From NCBI GenBank assembly GCA_963696025.1, contig CAVOII010000014.1, forward strand, positions 434,001-498,000: a DNA stretch of 64,000 nucleotides, written 5' to 3'. The stretch comes from JABCYV01 sp963696025. Lineage in GTDB: Bacteria > Acidobacteriota > Terriglobia > Terriglobales > Acidobacteriaceae. Position numbers and translations under genes: made by a program. Positions 26,886 through 35,278 of the stretch are shown in pieces (positions within the stretch are counted from its first letter, which is position 1; each line of letters opens with the position of its first letter). The notes under the pieces were generated by a model that was given only the letters and a program-made list of their open reading frames with translations, was not told the origin of the DNA and ran no database searches.

Positions 26886-28367
26886 CTAACGCCCTTGTCC
26901 ATTGCCTCGTAGGCCACTGCCTGGGAGGGGGTGGGAAAGATAATCAGGAGGACTCATATGGTATTGCTGGATCTTATAAAGCAGAGTGCGGTAACTCACT
27001 TTGAGCAACCGCGCCGCCGCCTTGCGGTTCCAACGAGTCTGCTCCAACGCGGTGTTGATCGCGTTTCTCTCTGTTTCTCCCTTGACATTCTGCACCAGTA
27101 GCTTCAGACCGGACGCGCCCTGTTCCACTTCGATGTTTTCGATGGCTGGCTCATCGCCATCCTCGACGGCGTGGGCCAGATGCAAGCCATTGTCGTTCTG
27201 GCCCAGCGCAGTTGAGGTTGACACCTCATCTCCAACGACCAGATAGCGCTTCACAAACTGTTCCACTTCCCTGAGATTCCCCGGCCAGGTGTACCACTGA
27301 CAGGCTTCCAGCACGGCGGGCGAAAAACTTCGCGGCGGTAAGCCGTAGCGTCTGGCCAATTGGTTCATAAAGTGTCCGAGGAGTAGAGGGATTTCATCTC
27401 TGCGCTGCCGCAACGCGGGTACATGGACAGTGAAAGCGCTGAGCCGATAGTAGAGGTCTTCCCGCAACTTGTGGTCGGCAATTGCCTGTTCCACGTTGAC
27501 GTCAGTAGAAGCGAGAATGCGAACATCCATCACGATCCGGCTCTCGCCTCCCAGCCTGGAGAAGTAGCCTTCCTGCATGGTCTGCAAAAGCTTGGCCTGC
27601 AGGCCCAAGGGCATCTCTGTGATCTTATCTAGAAACAAAGTGCCCTTTTCGCACAATTCGAACTTGCTCGGTTTTGTGCGTCCGTTCCCGGTTAAGGCGC
27701 CCTCATGTCCGAAGAGTTCGCTCTCCAGAAGATCCGCAGGGAGCGCCGCGCAATTGAGCTTGACGAAGCGAAATCCGGAGCGAACCGACAGCTTATGAAT
27801 CAAACGGGCCGCCAGTTGTTTGCCGCTTCCGCTCTCGCCGACGATGAGCAATGGCGCATTCACCTGGGCGAGCAATTCAGCCTGGGCGCGAAGTTTGCGC
27901 ATGGTGGGGCTGGCCGCGATAAAGAACCTGTCCTCACCGATCGGTTCGATATCGTCAGTCCCAGTTTCTCTATCTGAACTGTCCCCCCCGGTCTTGAGAC
28001 AACGTTTGATCGCCATTTCGACTTGCTGCTCGTCGAGCGGTCTCATCAGATAATCTTGCGCACCCAGGCGAATAGCTTCCAGTCGCTGATCCGCATCATC
28101 GGAACGCGATAGCAAGAGAATGGGAAGATCCGGGCGGACTCTGCGGAGCCAGCGCAGAGTATGCAAGCCATCACCGTCGCCCTGAGCCAGATCGAGCAAA
28201 ATCACGTCCGGACCAGTTCCGGACTGCACTCGGTCGAGGGCCTCCCAACCACTGGCGGCAGTCTCCATTTGCCAGCAGTTCGCCTCGCCGATGACCCAAA
28301 GCGTGTGCAGGGCGGAACGGTCACTGCTCACAACCAGCATTCGTGATTCCATGGGATGATCTGCCAC
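26886..28367 (-). CDS. Sigma-54-activator-like response regulator with degenerate AAA+ motifs
   Basis: A 493-residue protein with receiver (1-125), AAA+ (about 145-385) and Fis-type helix-turn-helix (about 440-485) domains. The receiver keeps VILLDLAQGD with the phosphoacceptor Asp, but its first strand reads VVSSDRS, so one residue of the acidic pair is lost. Walker A GESGSGKQ is intact. The sigma-54 contact loop GAFTGA reads GALTGN with a residue missing before it, and the Walker B catalytic acid is changed (GTLFLDKI, K248 for E). DNA binding by the Fis domain looks intact. It may bind DNA in the locus control region without activating sigma-54. Confidence 0.87.
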   Translation of the reverse strand: MADHPMESRMLVVSSDRSALHTLWVIGEANCWQMETAASGWEALDRVQSGTGPDVILLDLAQGDGDGLHTLRWLRRVRPDLPILLLSRSDDADQRLEAIRLGAQDYLMRPLDEQQVEMAIKRCLKTGGDSSDRETGTDDIEPIGEDRFFIAASPTMRKLRAQAELLAQVNAPLLIVGESGSGKQLAARLIHKLSVRSGFRFVKLNCAALPADLLESELFGHEGALTGNGRTKPSKFELCEKGTLFLDKITEMPLGLQAKLLQTMQEGYFSRLGGESRIVMDVRILASTDVNVEQAIADHKLREDLYYRLSAFTVHVPALRQRRDEIPLLLGHFMNQLARRYGLPPRSFSPAVLEACQWYTWPGNLREVEQFVKRYLVVGDEVSTSTALGQNDNGLHLAHAVEDGDEPAIENIEVEQGASGLKLLVQNVKGETERNAINTALEQTRWNRKAAARLLKVSYRTLLYKIQQYHMSPPDYLSHPLPGSGLRGNGQGR

Positions 28368-28433
28368 ACGGGTCCTTCAGCGCAAAGCGAAAGGGAAGAT
28401 TGAGGCTCTACCTATGTGCTTTTTACGAGGGCC

Positions 28434-28985
28434 TTAGATCGGTTCGACGTCGTATCCTTCGATGCGGACAGCGAGTGACCTCTGGATGGCATCGACCGAT
28501 ATGATGAGGGTGCGATCTCCATTGCGCGCGGTCAGGATACCTTCTACTCCGTCCATCGACCCGCCGCGGATTCGTACTCGCTGGCCAATCTTCAGAAAAG
28601 GATGCACCGACCACGGAAGTTGCTGAGTCACTAGCGTTCGGACCGCTTCAATTTGTTCGTCGGGAATCGGAACGCCTTCGCCGCGCACACCCACAATCCC
28701 GAACACTCCACTAATGCGGCACACGCGCAAACGGTCTTGGCTAGTGGGTTCCAGCCTCACGAAAACGTAGCAACTGAACAACGGCAGTTCCACGGTTTTA
28801 CGCCGGTCGCTCCAACGATGAACCTCGCTGACCAGAGGAAGGAACGAAGCCATACCCTGCTCACGAAGCCGCTCTGCAATGGTCTTCTCGTGGCGGGCGC
28901 GAGTTTGCACCGCGTACCAATTGCCATCAGCTCTCGCAATTGGCGCCGGGGACGCGACTGGCCACACTTCGTTGCCACTGCTCAC
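28434..28985 (-). CDS. NusG-like transcription antiterminator (UpxY/RfaH/LoaP type)
   Basis: The product is 183 residues from a GTG at 28985. It has the NGN domain (NWYAVQTRARHEKTIAERLR at residues 22-41, then PLFSCYVFVRLEP near 77) and a C-terminal KOW domain (KIGQRVRIRGGSMDGVEGIL near 135). Specialised NusG paralogues placed first in capsule operons load onto RNA polymerase at the leader and allow it to read through a long operon. As the first gene of a 28-kb unidirectional EPS run, this is the expected role. Confidence 0.9.
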   Translation of the reverse strand: MSSGNEVWPVASPAPIARADGNWYAVQTRARHEKTIAERLREQGMASFLPLVSEVHRWSDRRKTVELPLFSCYVFVRLEPTSQDRLRVCRISGVFGIVGVRGEGVPIPDEQIEAVRTLVTQQLPWSVHPFLKIGQRVRIRGGSMDGVEGILTARNGDRTLIISVDAIQRSLAVRIEGYDVEPI

Positions 28986-29006
28986 AGCTTCGCCCTCTGA
29001 GTCCCA

Positions 29007-29035
29007 TGCATAGCTTTGGCCCTAGTAGTTCGCAA
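29007..29035 (-). promoter_or_regulatory. Candidate housekeeping-type promoter for the EPS locus
   Basis: On the minus strand TTGCGA (29030-29035) and TATGCA (29007-29012) are separated by 17 bases, leaving a leader of about 15 bases before the GTG at 28985. Both boxes match the consensus only in part, and such a short leader would leave little room for a recruitment element for the antiterminator. Weak evidence. Confidence 0.3.
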
Positions 29036-29307
29036 GATTTTGGATTGCCGGGCAAGAGGGGGGAAATGCGTCGTCGGGTGCCCGCGTTGACAGTTCCATC
29101 CTACGGTCACATGCAAGGGGCTGCAAGAGGTACACGCGCCCGGCGAAAGATGTCTCCGTAGCAATGGGGTCAGCGTTACCATCGTGCAGGGGCAAACAAC
29201 CAGGGTATAACTACCCTATGGCAGGTCTTGCCGATCCATGGTTACTTTCGTGCCAGGGGGTAATCCGAGACTCAGTGACTTCCGTTTATAGTTTGCTAAC
29301 TGTATTA

Positions 29308-29324
29308 TTATAAGTAGCTTATAA
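29308..29324. promoter_or_regulatory. Palindrome, possible operator
   Basis: TTATAAG and CTTATAA form perfect 7-base arms around a 3-base TAG spacer, in the AT-rich middle of the intergenic region. The size fits a dimeric helix-turn-helix protein; either the LuxR-type regulator or the Fis-domain regulator nearby could be the ligand. No further copy was noticed in the window. Confidence 0.35.
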
Positions 29325-29523
29325 GATTGGTATTTGATTGGTAGCGGCTGTAGAACTCGACTCTTCCTCGCCGCTCCAGACGCGGGCTAAGGCTACGCTT
29401 CGCATATTGAGATCGAGATTGTAAACGTGCAGTAAAGTGTGCAAAGTGGTTCAACTAACTGGTTGCATATTCCCTGTCGGTTTTGTAAACTCTCGGAGTA
29501 TTGTTGTCGATGCGTCCTGATTC

Positions 29524-29539
29524 TTGGCACACCGATCGC
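29524..29539 (+). promoter_or_regulatory. Candidate sigma-54 (-24/-12) promoter
   Basis: TTGGCAC at 29524-29530 is followed with exact GG-N10-GC spacing by TCGC, one mismatch from the -12 consensus TTGC. It points toward the LuxR-type gene that starts 160 bases downstream. The -24 box is a good match, the -12 box fair. Confidence 0.35.
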
Positions 29540-29698
29540 ACTTAGGGCCTCCCCCCTTTAAAGAGCGAGCTATTTCCCTCCCCCAGTTCTGGAGAGATCT
29601 GCTCCGCGAACAAGGCGACTTGTTTCTGGAGCGGTGTTCTGGATTGGTGGCACTTGGCTCTGCAGATGCATTAACTCAAAGCGTCACTTGGAGGGGTT

Positions 29699-30649
29699 AT
29701 GCAACACGCTCAAAGGTCGGGGGAGGAAACGATTCGTGTACTGGTCGCGGACGACACCCGAATCCACACACAGCTCCTTGCGGATGCGCTGAGACGTGAC
29801 CGCTATTTGGAAGTGATCAGTTCACTTTCCCATACGCGCGATCTGATTGAAGCCGCCAGCCTGCACCATTTCGATGTGTTAGTGATCAGTTCGAACCTGG
29901 ACGGAGAACCTCTTCGCGGCTTCGAAGTGTTGCGGGAGCTGCGGGCAACGCGTCCTGACCTGCGAGCGATCATGTTATTGGACTCCTCAAAGCGAGAGGC
30001 GATTTTGCAAGCTTTTCGTTCCGGCGCTCGAGGAATCTTTAGCCGCCACGATTCGGTCGAAACCTTGTGTAAGTGCGTCCGCACAGTATGCGAGGGTCAA
30101 GTCTGGGCGAACAGCCAACAGATGGCGTTCGCAGTTGAGGAGTTGGCCTCGTCACCCACCGTTCGCGCAGTCGACGCCAACGGGCTGAATTTGCTCTCGA
30201 AGCGTGAGTTGGAGGTGGTTCGCTGCCTGGCCGAGGGACTAACCAATCGCGAAATTGCCGAACGTCTGGGCCTGAGTCAGCACACTATAAAAAATTATCT
30301 CTTCCGGGTGTTTGACAAGCTGGGAGTGTCCAGCCGTCTTGAACTCCTATTCATGACCTTGGCGCAACCCGTCGTTCCGCAACGTGCGGGTCCGGTTTTT
30401 GACAACTCCAGTGACGGGAATCACCGAAATCCCGATGCGCTCGCGTCGAGGAATAGCCGAACCAAACTTGGCAGCGGTGTATCCGGCATGAGCGCGAAAT
30501 CGCCCGCCCCCATTAGATCGACGGGGGATCCGAACCTTAGTATAGGGTTCAGCGCCGTAGATCAGCCTGGAAGCCTACGCAGAGAACAGCAAAGCGAGAA
30601 GCGACCGCTTGGAATCGCGCCTGCGATCGGGGGCGAGCCGCTCAGCTGA
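29699..30649 (+). CDS. NarL/LuxR-type regulator with atypical receiver domain
   Basis: The ATG at 29699 has a GGAGGGG ribosome site. The 316-residue protein has a receiver fold (12-130) and a LuxR helix-turn-helix (about 160-220: LSKRELEVVRCLAEGLTNRE, then LGLSQHTIKNYLFRVFDKLG). A poorly conserved 95-residue tail follows. The acidic pair D18/D19 is kept, but the phosphoacceptor position in DVLVISSN is Ser64 and the conserved Lys is Arg (GIFSRHDS). It should not be phosphorylated normally and may respond to a ligand or partner. It is divergent from the EPS locus and probably regulates it. Confidence 0.87.
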   Translation: MQHAQRSGEETIRVLVADDTRIHTQLLADALRRDRYLEVISSLSHTRDLIEAASLHHFDVLVISSNLDGEPLRGFEVLRELRATRPDLRAIMLLDSSKREAILQAFRSGARGIFSRHDSVETLCKCVRTVCEGQVWANSQQMAFAVEELASSPTVRAVDANGLNLLSKRELEVVRCLAEGLTNREIAERLGLSQHTIKNYLFRVFDKLGVSSRLELLFMTLAQPVVPQRAGPVFDNSSDGNHRNPDALASRNSRTKLGSGVSGMSAKSPAPIRSTGDPNLSIGFSAVDQPGSLRREQQSEKRPLGIAPAIGGEPLS

Positions 30650-30763
30650 GCCAGCCGCAGGAAGCGTGCTTGGCCTTTTGCTTTATGGTTTTGAGCAGAC
30701 GGTAGAAAACAACCTGAGGAACTCAAACGGGAAATTGCTTGCGCAGCAACTAGCAGAAACTAC

Positions 30764-31027
30764 TTAGGAAGTAACCTTCCGGCGCCGCTGGACAAAAATT
30801 GCTGCGCCGAGAACTCCCGCTGTCAGCGCCAGAAGCGGGGCGCCATGCGAATCCGGCATTGCAACAGAGGGATCGCACTTTTTAGAATCACGCGCGTCTC
30901 CATCGCAGACCTTATCTTTGTCATGGTCTTTGTAGTAGTCGTGGTCGAGTGCGGACAAGAAAGGAGGGCCTACCAACAGAGTTACGAATAGAAGCAACCC
31001 TGCAACCCGGCTCGCTAACTGCTTCAT
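30764..31027 (-). CDS. Small secreted protein with VPDSG-CTERM-like sorting tail
   Basis: The ATG at 31027 is preceded by GGAGG with 4-5 base spacing and is preferred over one 21 bases upstream. The 87-residue product has a signal peptide (about 1-27, ending LSALDHD), an acidic Asp/Lys-rich middle with two cysteines (DHDKDKVCDGDARDSKKCD), and a C-terminal tripartite tail: MPDSHG, a hydrophobic helix and an RRRK cluster. That tail is close to VPDSG-CTERM signals recognised by exosortases. It is next to an exosortase-style EPS locus. No exosortase gene is in the window. Confidence 0.7.
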   Translation of the reverse strand: MKQLASRVAGLLLFVTLLVGPPFLSALDHDYYKDHDKDKVCDGDARDSKKCDPSVAMPDSHGAPLLALTAGVLGAAIFVQRRRKVTS

Positions 31028-31078
31028 GTATCCTCCGGAAACGCACACAGCAACTCAAAAAACTCTACTACGATCGCC

Positions 31079-31106
31079 AGTCTACAACTTACCGCCTCCG
31101 TGTCAA
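31079..31106 (-). promoter_or_regulatory. Promoter of the small secreted protein gene
   Basis: TTGACA (31101-31106, perfect -35) and TAGACT (31079-31084, -10) are 16 bases apart on the minus strand, about 50 bases upstream of the ATG at 31027. A palindrome lies 12 bases upstream of the -35 box. Confidence 0.55.
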
Positions 31107-31118
31107 GAGTGATAATAA

Positions 31119-31136
31119 TTGCAACGCTAGTTGCAA
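31119..31136. promoter_or_regulatory. Perfect palindrome upstream of the -35 box, possible activator site
   Basis: TTGCAAC and GTTGCAA are perfect 7-base arms around GCTA. Centred about 21 bases upstream of the TTGACA box, the position suits a class I/II activator. A further half-site-like GTCTGCAAC follows at 31139-31147. The binding protein is unknown. Confidence 0.45.
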
Positions 31137-31227
31137 ATGTCTGCAACGCCGGTCTGAACATGTTGATTTCGTGAATGAATCCTACTCTTAGAATGGCTGA
31201 GTTCTTTCCGGGCACTGCCAAAAGGAA

Positions 31228-32391
31228 CTATCGCGAACGATTCTTCTCTGCTGTAGCCCGTAAGCGCGCCCCTGGCGCTCGAGCAGTCTGATCCAGAAAC
31301 TCCCATATGCATCCGGCGACGAACCGAGCTTGAGACTCTGTGAGCTCGGGGTAAACCGGCAAGGCCAGTGATTCCTTGGCTGCCCGCTCGCTCTCGGGGA
31401 ACGCACCGGCTCGATGTCCAAGGTAAGCAAAGCAGTCTTGGAGATGCATCGGCACAGGGTAGTACACTTCGGTTCCGACGCCCTTTTTCTGGAGAAAGCT
31501 TTGCAATTCATCACGTCCTGACGTGCGAATTACGTATTGGTTGAAAATGTGGCGATTGGTTACTACAGCAGGAAGGCCAATGGGCAAGCCGGCCTCGGCA
31601 AAAAGCCGGTCATAGCGCTTGGCATTGCGCTGGCGGGCGGCCGTCCAGTCGTCCAGGTGCGGCAGTTTGGCCGAAATCACGGCCGCTTGAATCGCGTCGA
31701 GACGGAAATTGCCTCCGATAATCCGGTGATGATACTTGGGCTTGGCACCGTGGCCGCGCAGGCACCTCAGTTTGTCGGCACGCTGAGCATCGCTGGTGAC
31801 CATCATTCCCGCGTCCCCTGCGGCGCCAAGATTCTTCGATGGATAGAAGGAGAAGCATCCGTAATGTCCGATGGAGCCGGCAGGACGCCCTTTGTATTCC
31901 GCGCCAATTGCTTGAGCGGCGTCTTCAATGACCACCAAGCCGTGCTCGTTGGCAACGCGCATCACGGCATCCATGTCGGCCATCTGTCCATACAGGTGAA
32001 CTGGGATGATGGCACGGGTTTTGCGCGTGACCTTCGACGCAATTTGCGAGACATCGATGTTATAGGTCGCCGGATCAATATCGACGAAAATAGCAGTTGC
32101 ACCGAGACGAGAAATCGCACCGACCGTGGCAAAAAACGTGTAAGGAGTGGTGATGACTTCGTCGCCAGGGCCGATGTTCTCTGCCATGAGGCATGCCAGC
32201 AAGGCGTCACTGCCCGACGAGACCCCAATGGCATGCGAACACGATGAGTATGCGGCGATGGCTTTTTCGCACTGCTCGACTTTCGGCCCCAGGATGAAAT
32301 GCTGGGACTCGAAAACCTCGGCGATGGCAGCGTCAACTTCAGCCTTGATGGCGGCGTATTGCGCCTTAAGATCGAGCAGCGGAACATTCAT
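31228..32391 (-). CDS. DegT/DnrJ/EryC1/StrS sugar aminotransferase, second copy
   Basis: The 387-residue protein carries the same family marks as the copy at 16893-18143: SSGSDALLACLMAENIGPGD near residue 57, VIEDAAQAIGAEY near 148 and SFYPSKNLGAAGDAG near 183 with the PLP lysine. It is clearly divergent from the first copy, so it may act on a different keto sugar. It lies outside the main EPS run, flanked by the small secreted protein gene and a broken secreted-protein gene. The C-terminal tail after residue 370 is basic and unconserved. Confidence 0.9.
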   Translation of the reverse strand: MNVPLLDLKAQYAAIKAEVDAAIAEVFESQHFILGPKVEQCEKAIAAYSSCSHAIGVSSGSDALLACLMAENIGPGDEVITTPYTFFATVGAISRLGATAIFVDIDPATYNIDVSQIASKVTRKTRAIIPVHLYGQMADMDAVMRVANEHGLVVIEDAAQAIGAEYKGRPAGSIGHYGCFSFYPSKNLGAAGDAGMMVTSDAQRADKLRCLRGHGAKPKYHHRIIGGNFRLDAIQAAVISAKLPHLDDWTAARQRNAKRYDRLFAEAGLPIGLPAVVTNRHIFNQYVIRTSGRDELQSFLQKKGVGTEVYYPVPMHLQDCFAYLGHRAGAFPESERAAKESLALPVYPELTESQARFVAGCIWEFLDQTARAPGARLRATAEKNRSR

Positions 32392-32454
32392 ACTTCAGTG
32401 GTTAATACCGCATCCACAAATCCTGGGCCCAAACGACGCGGGCAAGCAATGACC

Positions 32455-34066
32455 TCACTGCAGTCCGTTCTGCGTTAGTTTCACGGCGCGGCGGGGGTTC
32501 GCAATATCAGTGAAATAGATGCTGGAGGCCTGTCCCGCCGTACTGAAGTTGTCAGTGACAACGACGCTGGTGCCACCAGGCTCAGTGACGGTCGCACCCA
32601 AGCCGGTATTGGTCAGAGACATTACACACCCGCCGGCAACCCCTGCGGCCGTACAGTCTCGTGTCATACCCCAAAAAAAGGAAATCAGTGCCTCCGGGCC
32701 CGATGTTGGGGTTAAAGAACTCACTCAGCGGCGAACAGCGCGAGGCTGGCGACACAAGGATCTGCGTTGAATTTGTGGGAGTGGTTTGCAGAATTCTTCC
32801 AACAAAAGGAAAAGAGTATCTCCACGGAGTCGTGTCTGCCGCCCCCGTGCCGCAAACCAGGATAGAGCCAGTCGATGGGTTAGTGAAGTAATTGTTGTCG
32901 AAGGTTCCGTCGTAGATGTTGACGCCGGTCCCACCGGTGCTGCCCTCGCCCAAGTTGGCTCGAGCTAACTGCGCCAAAGTTGTGGTGTCGGCTTGCACCA
33001 ACACCGCGCTGGTCCCGTCATTGGATGAGACCGCGAAAACCGTGCCGTTGGCAACGTCAACGATAGGCGCATCGAGAATGGACGGATTCAGTTTGCCAAA
33101 CTGTCCCACGACCAATGAATGGACGGTAGTCGGAGTGTTTGAGTTGATCGACCACAAAATCCCACGACCATCGCCCACGAAAATATTATTGGTAATTTGG
33201 TCCTGCACCGGCCCCGTAAGTCTTAAATTCTTACCCAGTCCTCCCGCTCCAACCGTGATCGGCCAAGGCGCGCCAGCCAGCGCAGGAGTACCGTTGAATA
33301 CCCCGGTTATCTTGTACAGGAGGCCATCGTCTGCGCCCACATAGGCGACATCATGGCCGTAATCGATCCACGGCGACGAAAGAGTGTCGGTCGCGGCGGC
33401 ATCGAACGTCAGCGAAGTCATAGAAGCGGTGTTGCCATTACCGGGAGCGGCCGAAACTGTCGCAGACGTACCATTCCCGGCGCCGGTGGCCCATGTCAGC
33501 ACATGAAAAACGGAAGAGCTGGTGCCACTCTCGACAAAGGCGATCTTCTTGCCATCGAGCGACAACACTGTCGAGGTCCTTATTCTGCCGCCCGCCGCGG
33601 TCGTGATGTTGTAGGAGAAAAGCAGTGAAGGTCCTGCGCCGCCACAAAGCCCCCCGGTTCCCGCGTAAAGCTTGTTATAGGCGACAAGATTACCTTGCCC
33701 GCCGGTCGCTCCAACCGCGTTGAGACCGAATAGGACATAATCGCTTGCGCCGCTCGCGGTGATGTCATCGAAGCCAAACTTAGCCGGGGACATGCCGAAG
33801 GGCATGTTTGCCCCTATTCCGCTCACGCTCCAGTCCCGTTTCATGCCCGTAGACGGCGCGGTCAAGACGGCAGATGCGTCTTGCTTGAGCGAAGATGATC
33901 TCGTCCGCCCCAAGAATTGGTGCAGTGCGCGCGGCTCGATGTTCGCGAGCTCGGGGTGCGCGAGAACGACCTGGCGGTTGAAGACTATATGGCGATGGCT
34001 CCAGTCCTGTGGGACTCCAAACCGCGCTTGATATTCCCCGACCTGGGCGCAACGTCGAATCTTCAC
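32455..34066 (-). pseudogene. Secreted repeat-rich protein, frameshifted and without signal peptide
   Basis: Two overlapping frames make one protein. The first (stop at 32582) covers most of it; the second (ending 32455) encodes the natural C-terminus TAAGVAGGCVMSLTNTG and following strands. The switch is at a run of seven T and four G on the minus strand near 32673-32683; one base fewer restores a single frame. The product is Gly/Thr/Ser-rich with beta-propeller-like blocks (VAYVGADDGLLYKITGVF; IFVGDGRGILWSI), as in large secreted proteins of Acidobacteriota. Its first conserved part is GVPQDWSHRHIVFN; the GTG at 34066 is the best start seen, but no signal peptide precedes it. Sequencing error is an alternative. 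Confidence 0.6.
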
Positions 34067-34346
34067 AGCTCCCCCAAGGGTCGACCAACGGTCGGCGGAA
34101 GGAGAACATTCTAGCCGCTTTCTCTTCCCATGGCGACAGGCTTCTCGAAAGCCCAACATAAATACGACGACGAAGACTTGGGGTACCGTGCTCGCCAACT
34201 ACCCTGCAAGGAAACGACCTGTGGAATAAGGAGTTAGAACACGTTGTCCACACGGACAGTACCTTTGGTACTTGGGGAAGGTCACGCAACTCACCGTATA
34301 ATCGTCGCAAACCCACAGATATTCGGCTGAGGTTTTGGTAAGGGGC

Positions 34347-35273
34347 ATGGTGGATCCTGTTTGGGCATTGGCGCTCTTCGCGCTGGGGCTGGCATTCGGC
34401 AGCTTCCTGAATGTGTGTATCTACCGGTTGCCCCGTGACTTGTCCGTCGTGCATCCACGCTCGGCTTGCCCAAAATGCGAAGGACCGATACGTTTTTATG
34501 ACAACATTCCCGTGCTTAGTTGGTTGATCCTGGGCGGTCGCTGCCGACATTGCAAAGCTCGTATCTCGCCGCGGTATCTGTTAGTGGAACTTCTCACGGG
34601 CGCGTTGTTCCTGGCTTGTTATGCGCACTTTGGTTTCACACTGGCCACGCTGAAATATTGCGCTTTCGGATTTCTGCTCCTGGGCTTGATCTTCACCGAC
34701 GCTGAGACACATCTGCTGCCCGACAAAATGACGCTTCCCGGGCTGCTCTTGGGATTGGGATTCAGCGTGGTGGTTCCGGTGAATGATCTAGCTTCCCAAC
34801 TCCTGCCTGGGGTGTTTTCGCTGCCAGTGAGCTCAGATGTTTCCTGGCATTTGCTGTCGTTGGTCGACTCGATGCTGGGAGCTGTGGTGGGCGCATCTTT
34901 CATCTACGGCGCCGGCGCAATTTATCTACGGGCCCGAGGTGTGGAAGGCATGGGCTTTGGTGATGTGAAGCTGATGGCCATGATTGGCGCGTTTCTCGGA
35001 ATCAAGCTCACTATCCTGACGTTGTTCACTGCTTCGATTGCTGGATCATTATGTGGGCTGTCGACCGTATTTGTGGTGTGGGTCAAGCGGACACGCCGTC
35101 GTATGGCTCGCCACCATGAGTCGGCGCCAGAGGCGCGACGCCGAGCCTGGGAATCAGCAGCCATCGCCTTGCGCCGCCATCACATGCCATTTGGCGTCTT
35201 TTTGGGCAGCATGGCCATGCTCGCATTTTTCTTTGGCAATCAATTTCTGCAGTGGTATTGGAGACTGCTCTGA
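34347..35273 (+). CDS. Type IV prepilin peptidase/N-methyltransferase (A24 family)
   Basis: From the ATG at 34347 (preceded by AAGGGG; a TTG 12 bases upstream is less likely) the protein has 308 residues. The N-terminal methylase domain has GSFLNVCIYRLP and two CxxC pairs (CPKC, CRHC). The aspartic protease residues are in FTDAETHLLPDKMTLPG and GMGFGDVKLMAMIGAFLG. Seven or eight membrane helices are predicted. It cleaves and methylates type IV pilin or type II secretion pseudopilin leaders; no pilin gene is in the window. The last 35 residues after the basic TRRRMARHH loop are unusual in length. Confidence 0.93.
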   Translation: MVDPVWALALFALGLAFGSFLNVCIYRLPRDLSVVHPRSACPKCEGPIRFYDNIPVLSWLILGGRCRHCKARISPRYLLVELLTGALFLACYAHFGFTLATLKYCAFGFLLLGLIFTDAETHLLPDKMTLPGLLLGLGFSVVVPVNDLASQLLPGVFSLPVSSDVSWHLLSLVDSMLGAVVGASFIYGAGAIYLRARGVEGMGFGDVKLMAMIGAFLGIKLTILTLFTASIAGSLCGLSTVFVVWVKRTRRRMARHHESAPEARRRAWESAAIALRRHHMPFGVFLGSMAMLAFFFGNQFLQWYWRLL

Positions 35274-35278
35274 AACTG

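Larger units (their letters stand above)
28986..29698. promoter_or_regulatory. Divergent control region between EPS locus and LuxR-type regulator
   Basis: This 713-base stretch has no convincing coding frame. It separates the first gene of the EPS locus from a plus-strand regulator gene. It is AT-rich around 29270-29340 relative to its surroundings and holds a palindrome and candidate promoters listed separately. It is the only long non-coding gap upstream of the EPS genes, so the main control of the locus should act here. Confidence 0.6.

Noticed and set aside
29245..29265. TGGCAC-like box on the minus strand as a sigma-54 promoter for the EPS locus
   Set aside because: With the required spacing the -12 position reads AC instead of GC, so the second half fails.
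33780..34550. A 256-codon minus-strand open frame overlapping the prepilin peptidase gene
   Set aside because: It runs antisense to well-supported peptidase codons and then out of frame across the secreted-protein gene; its product shows no family-like pattern.
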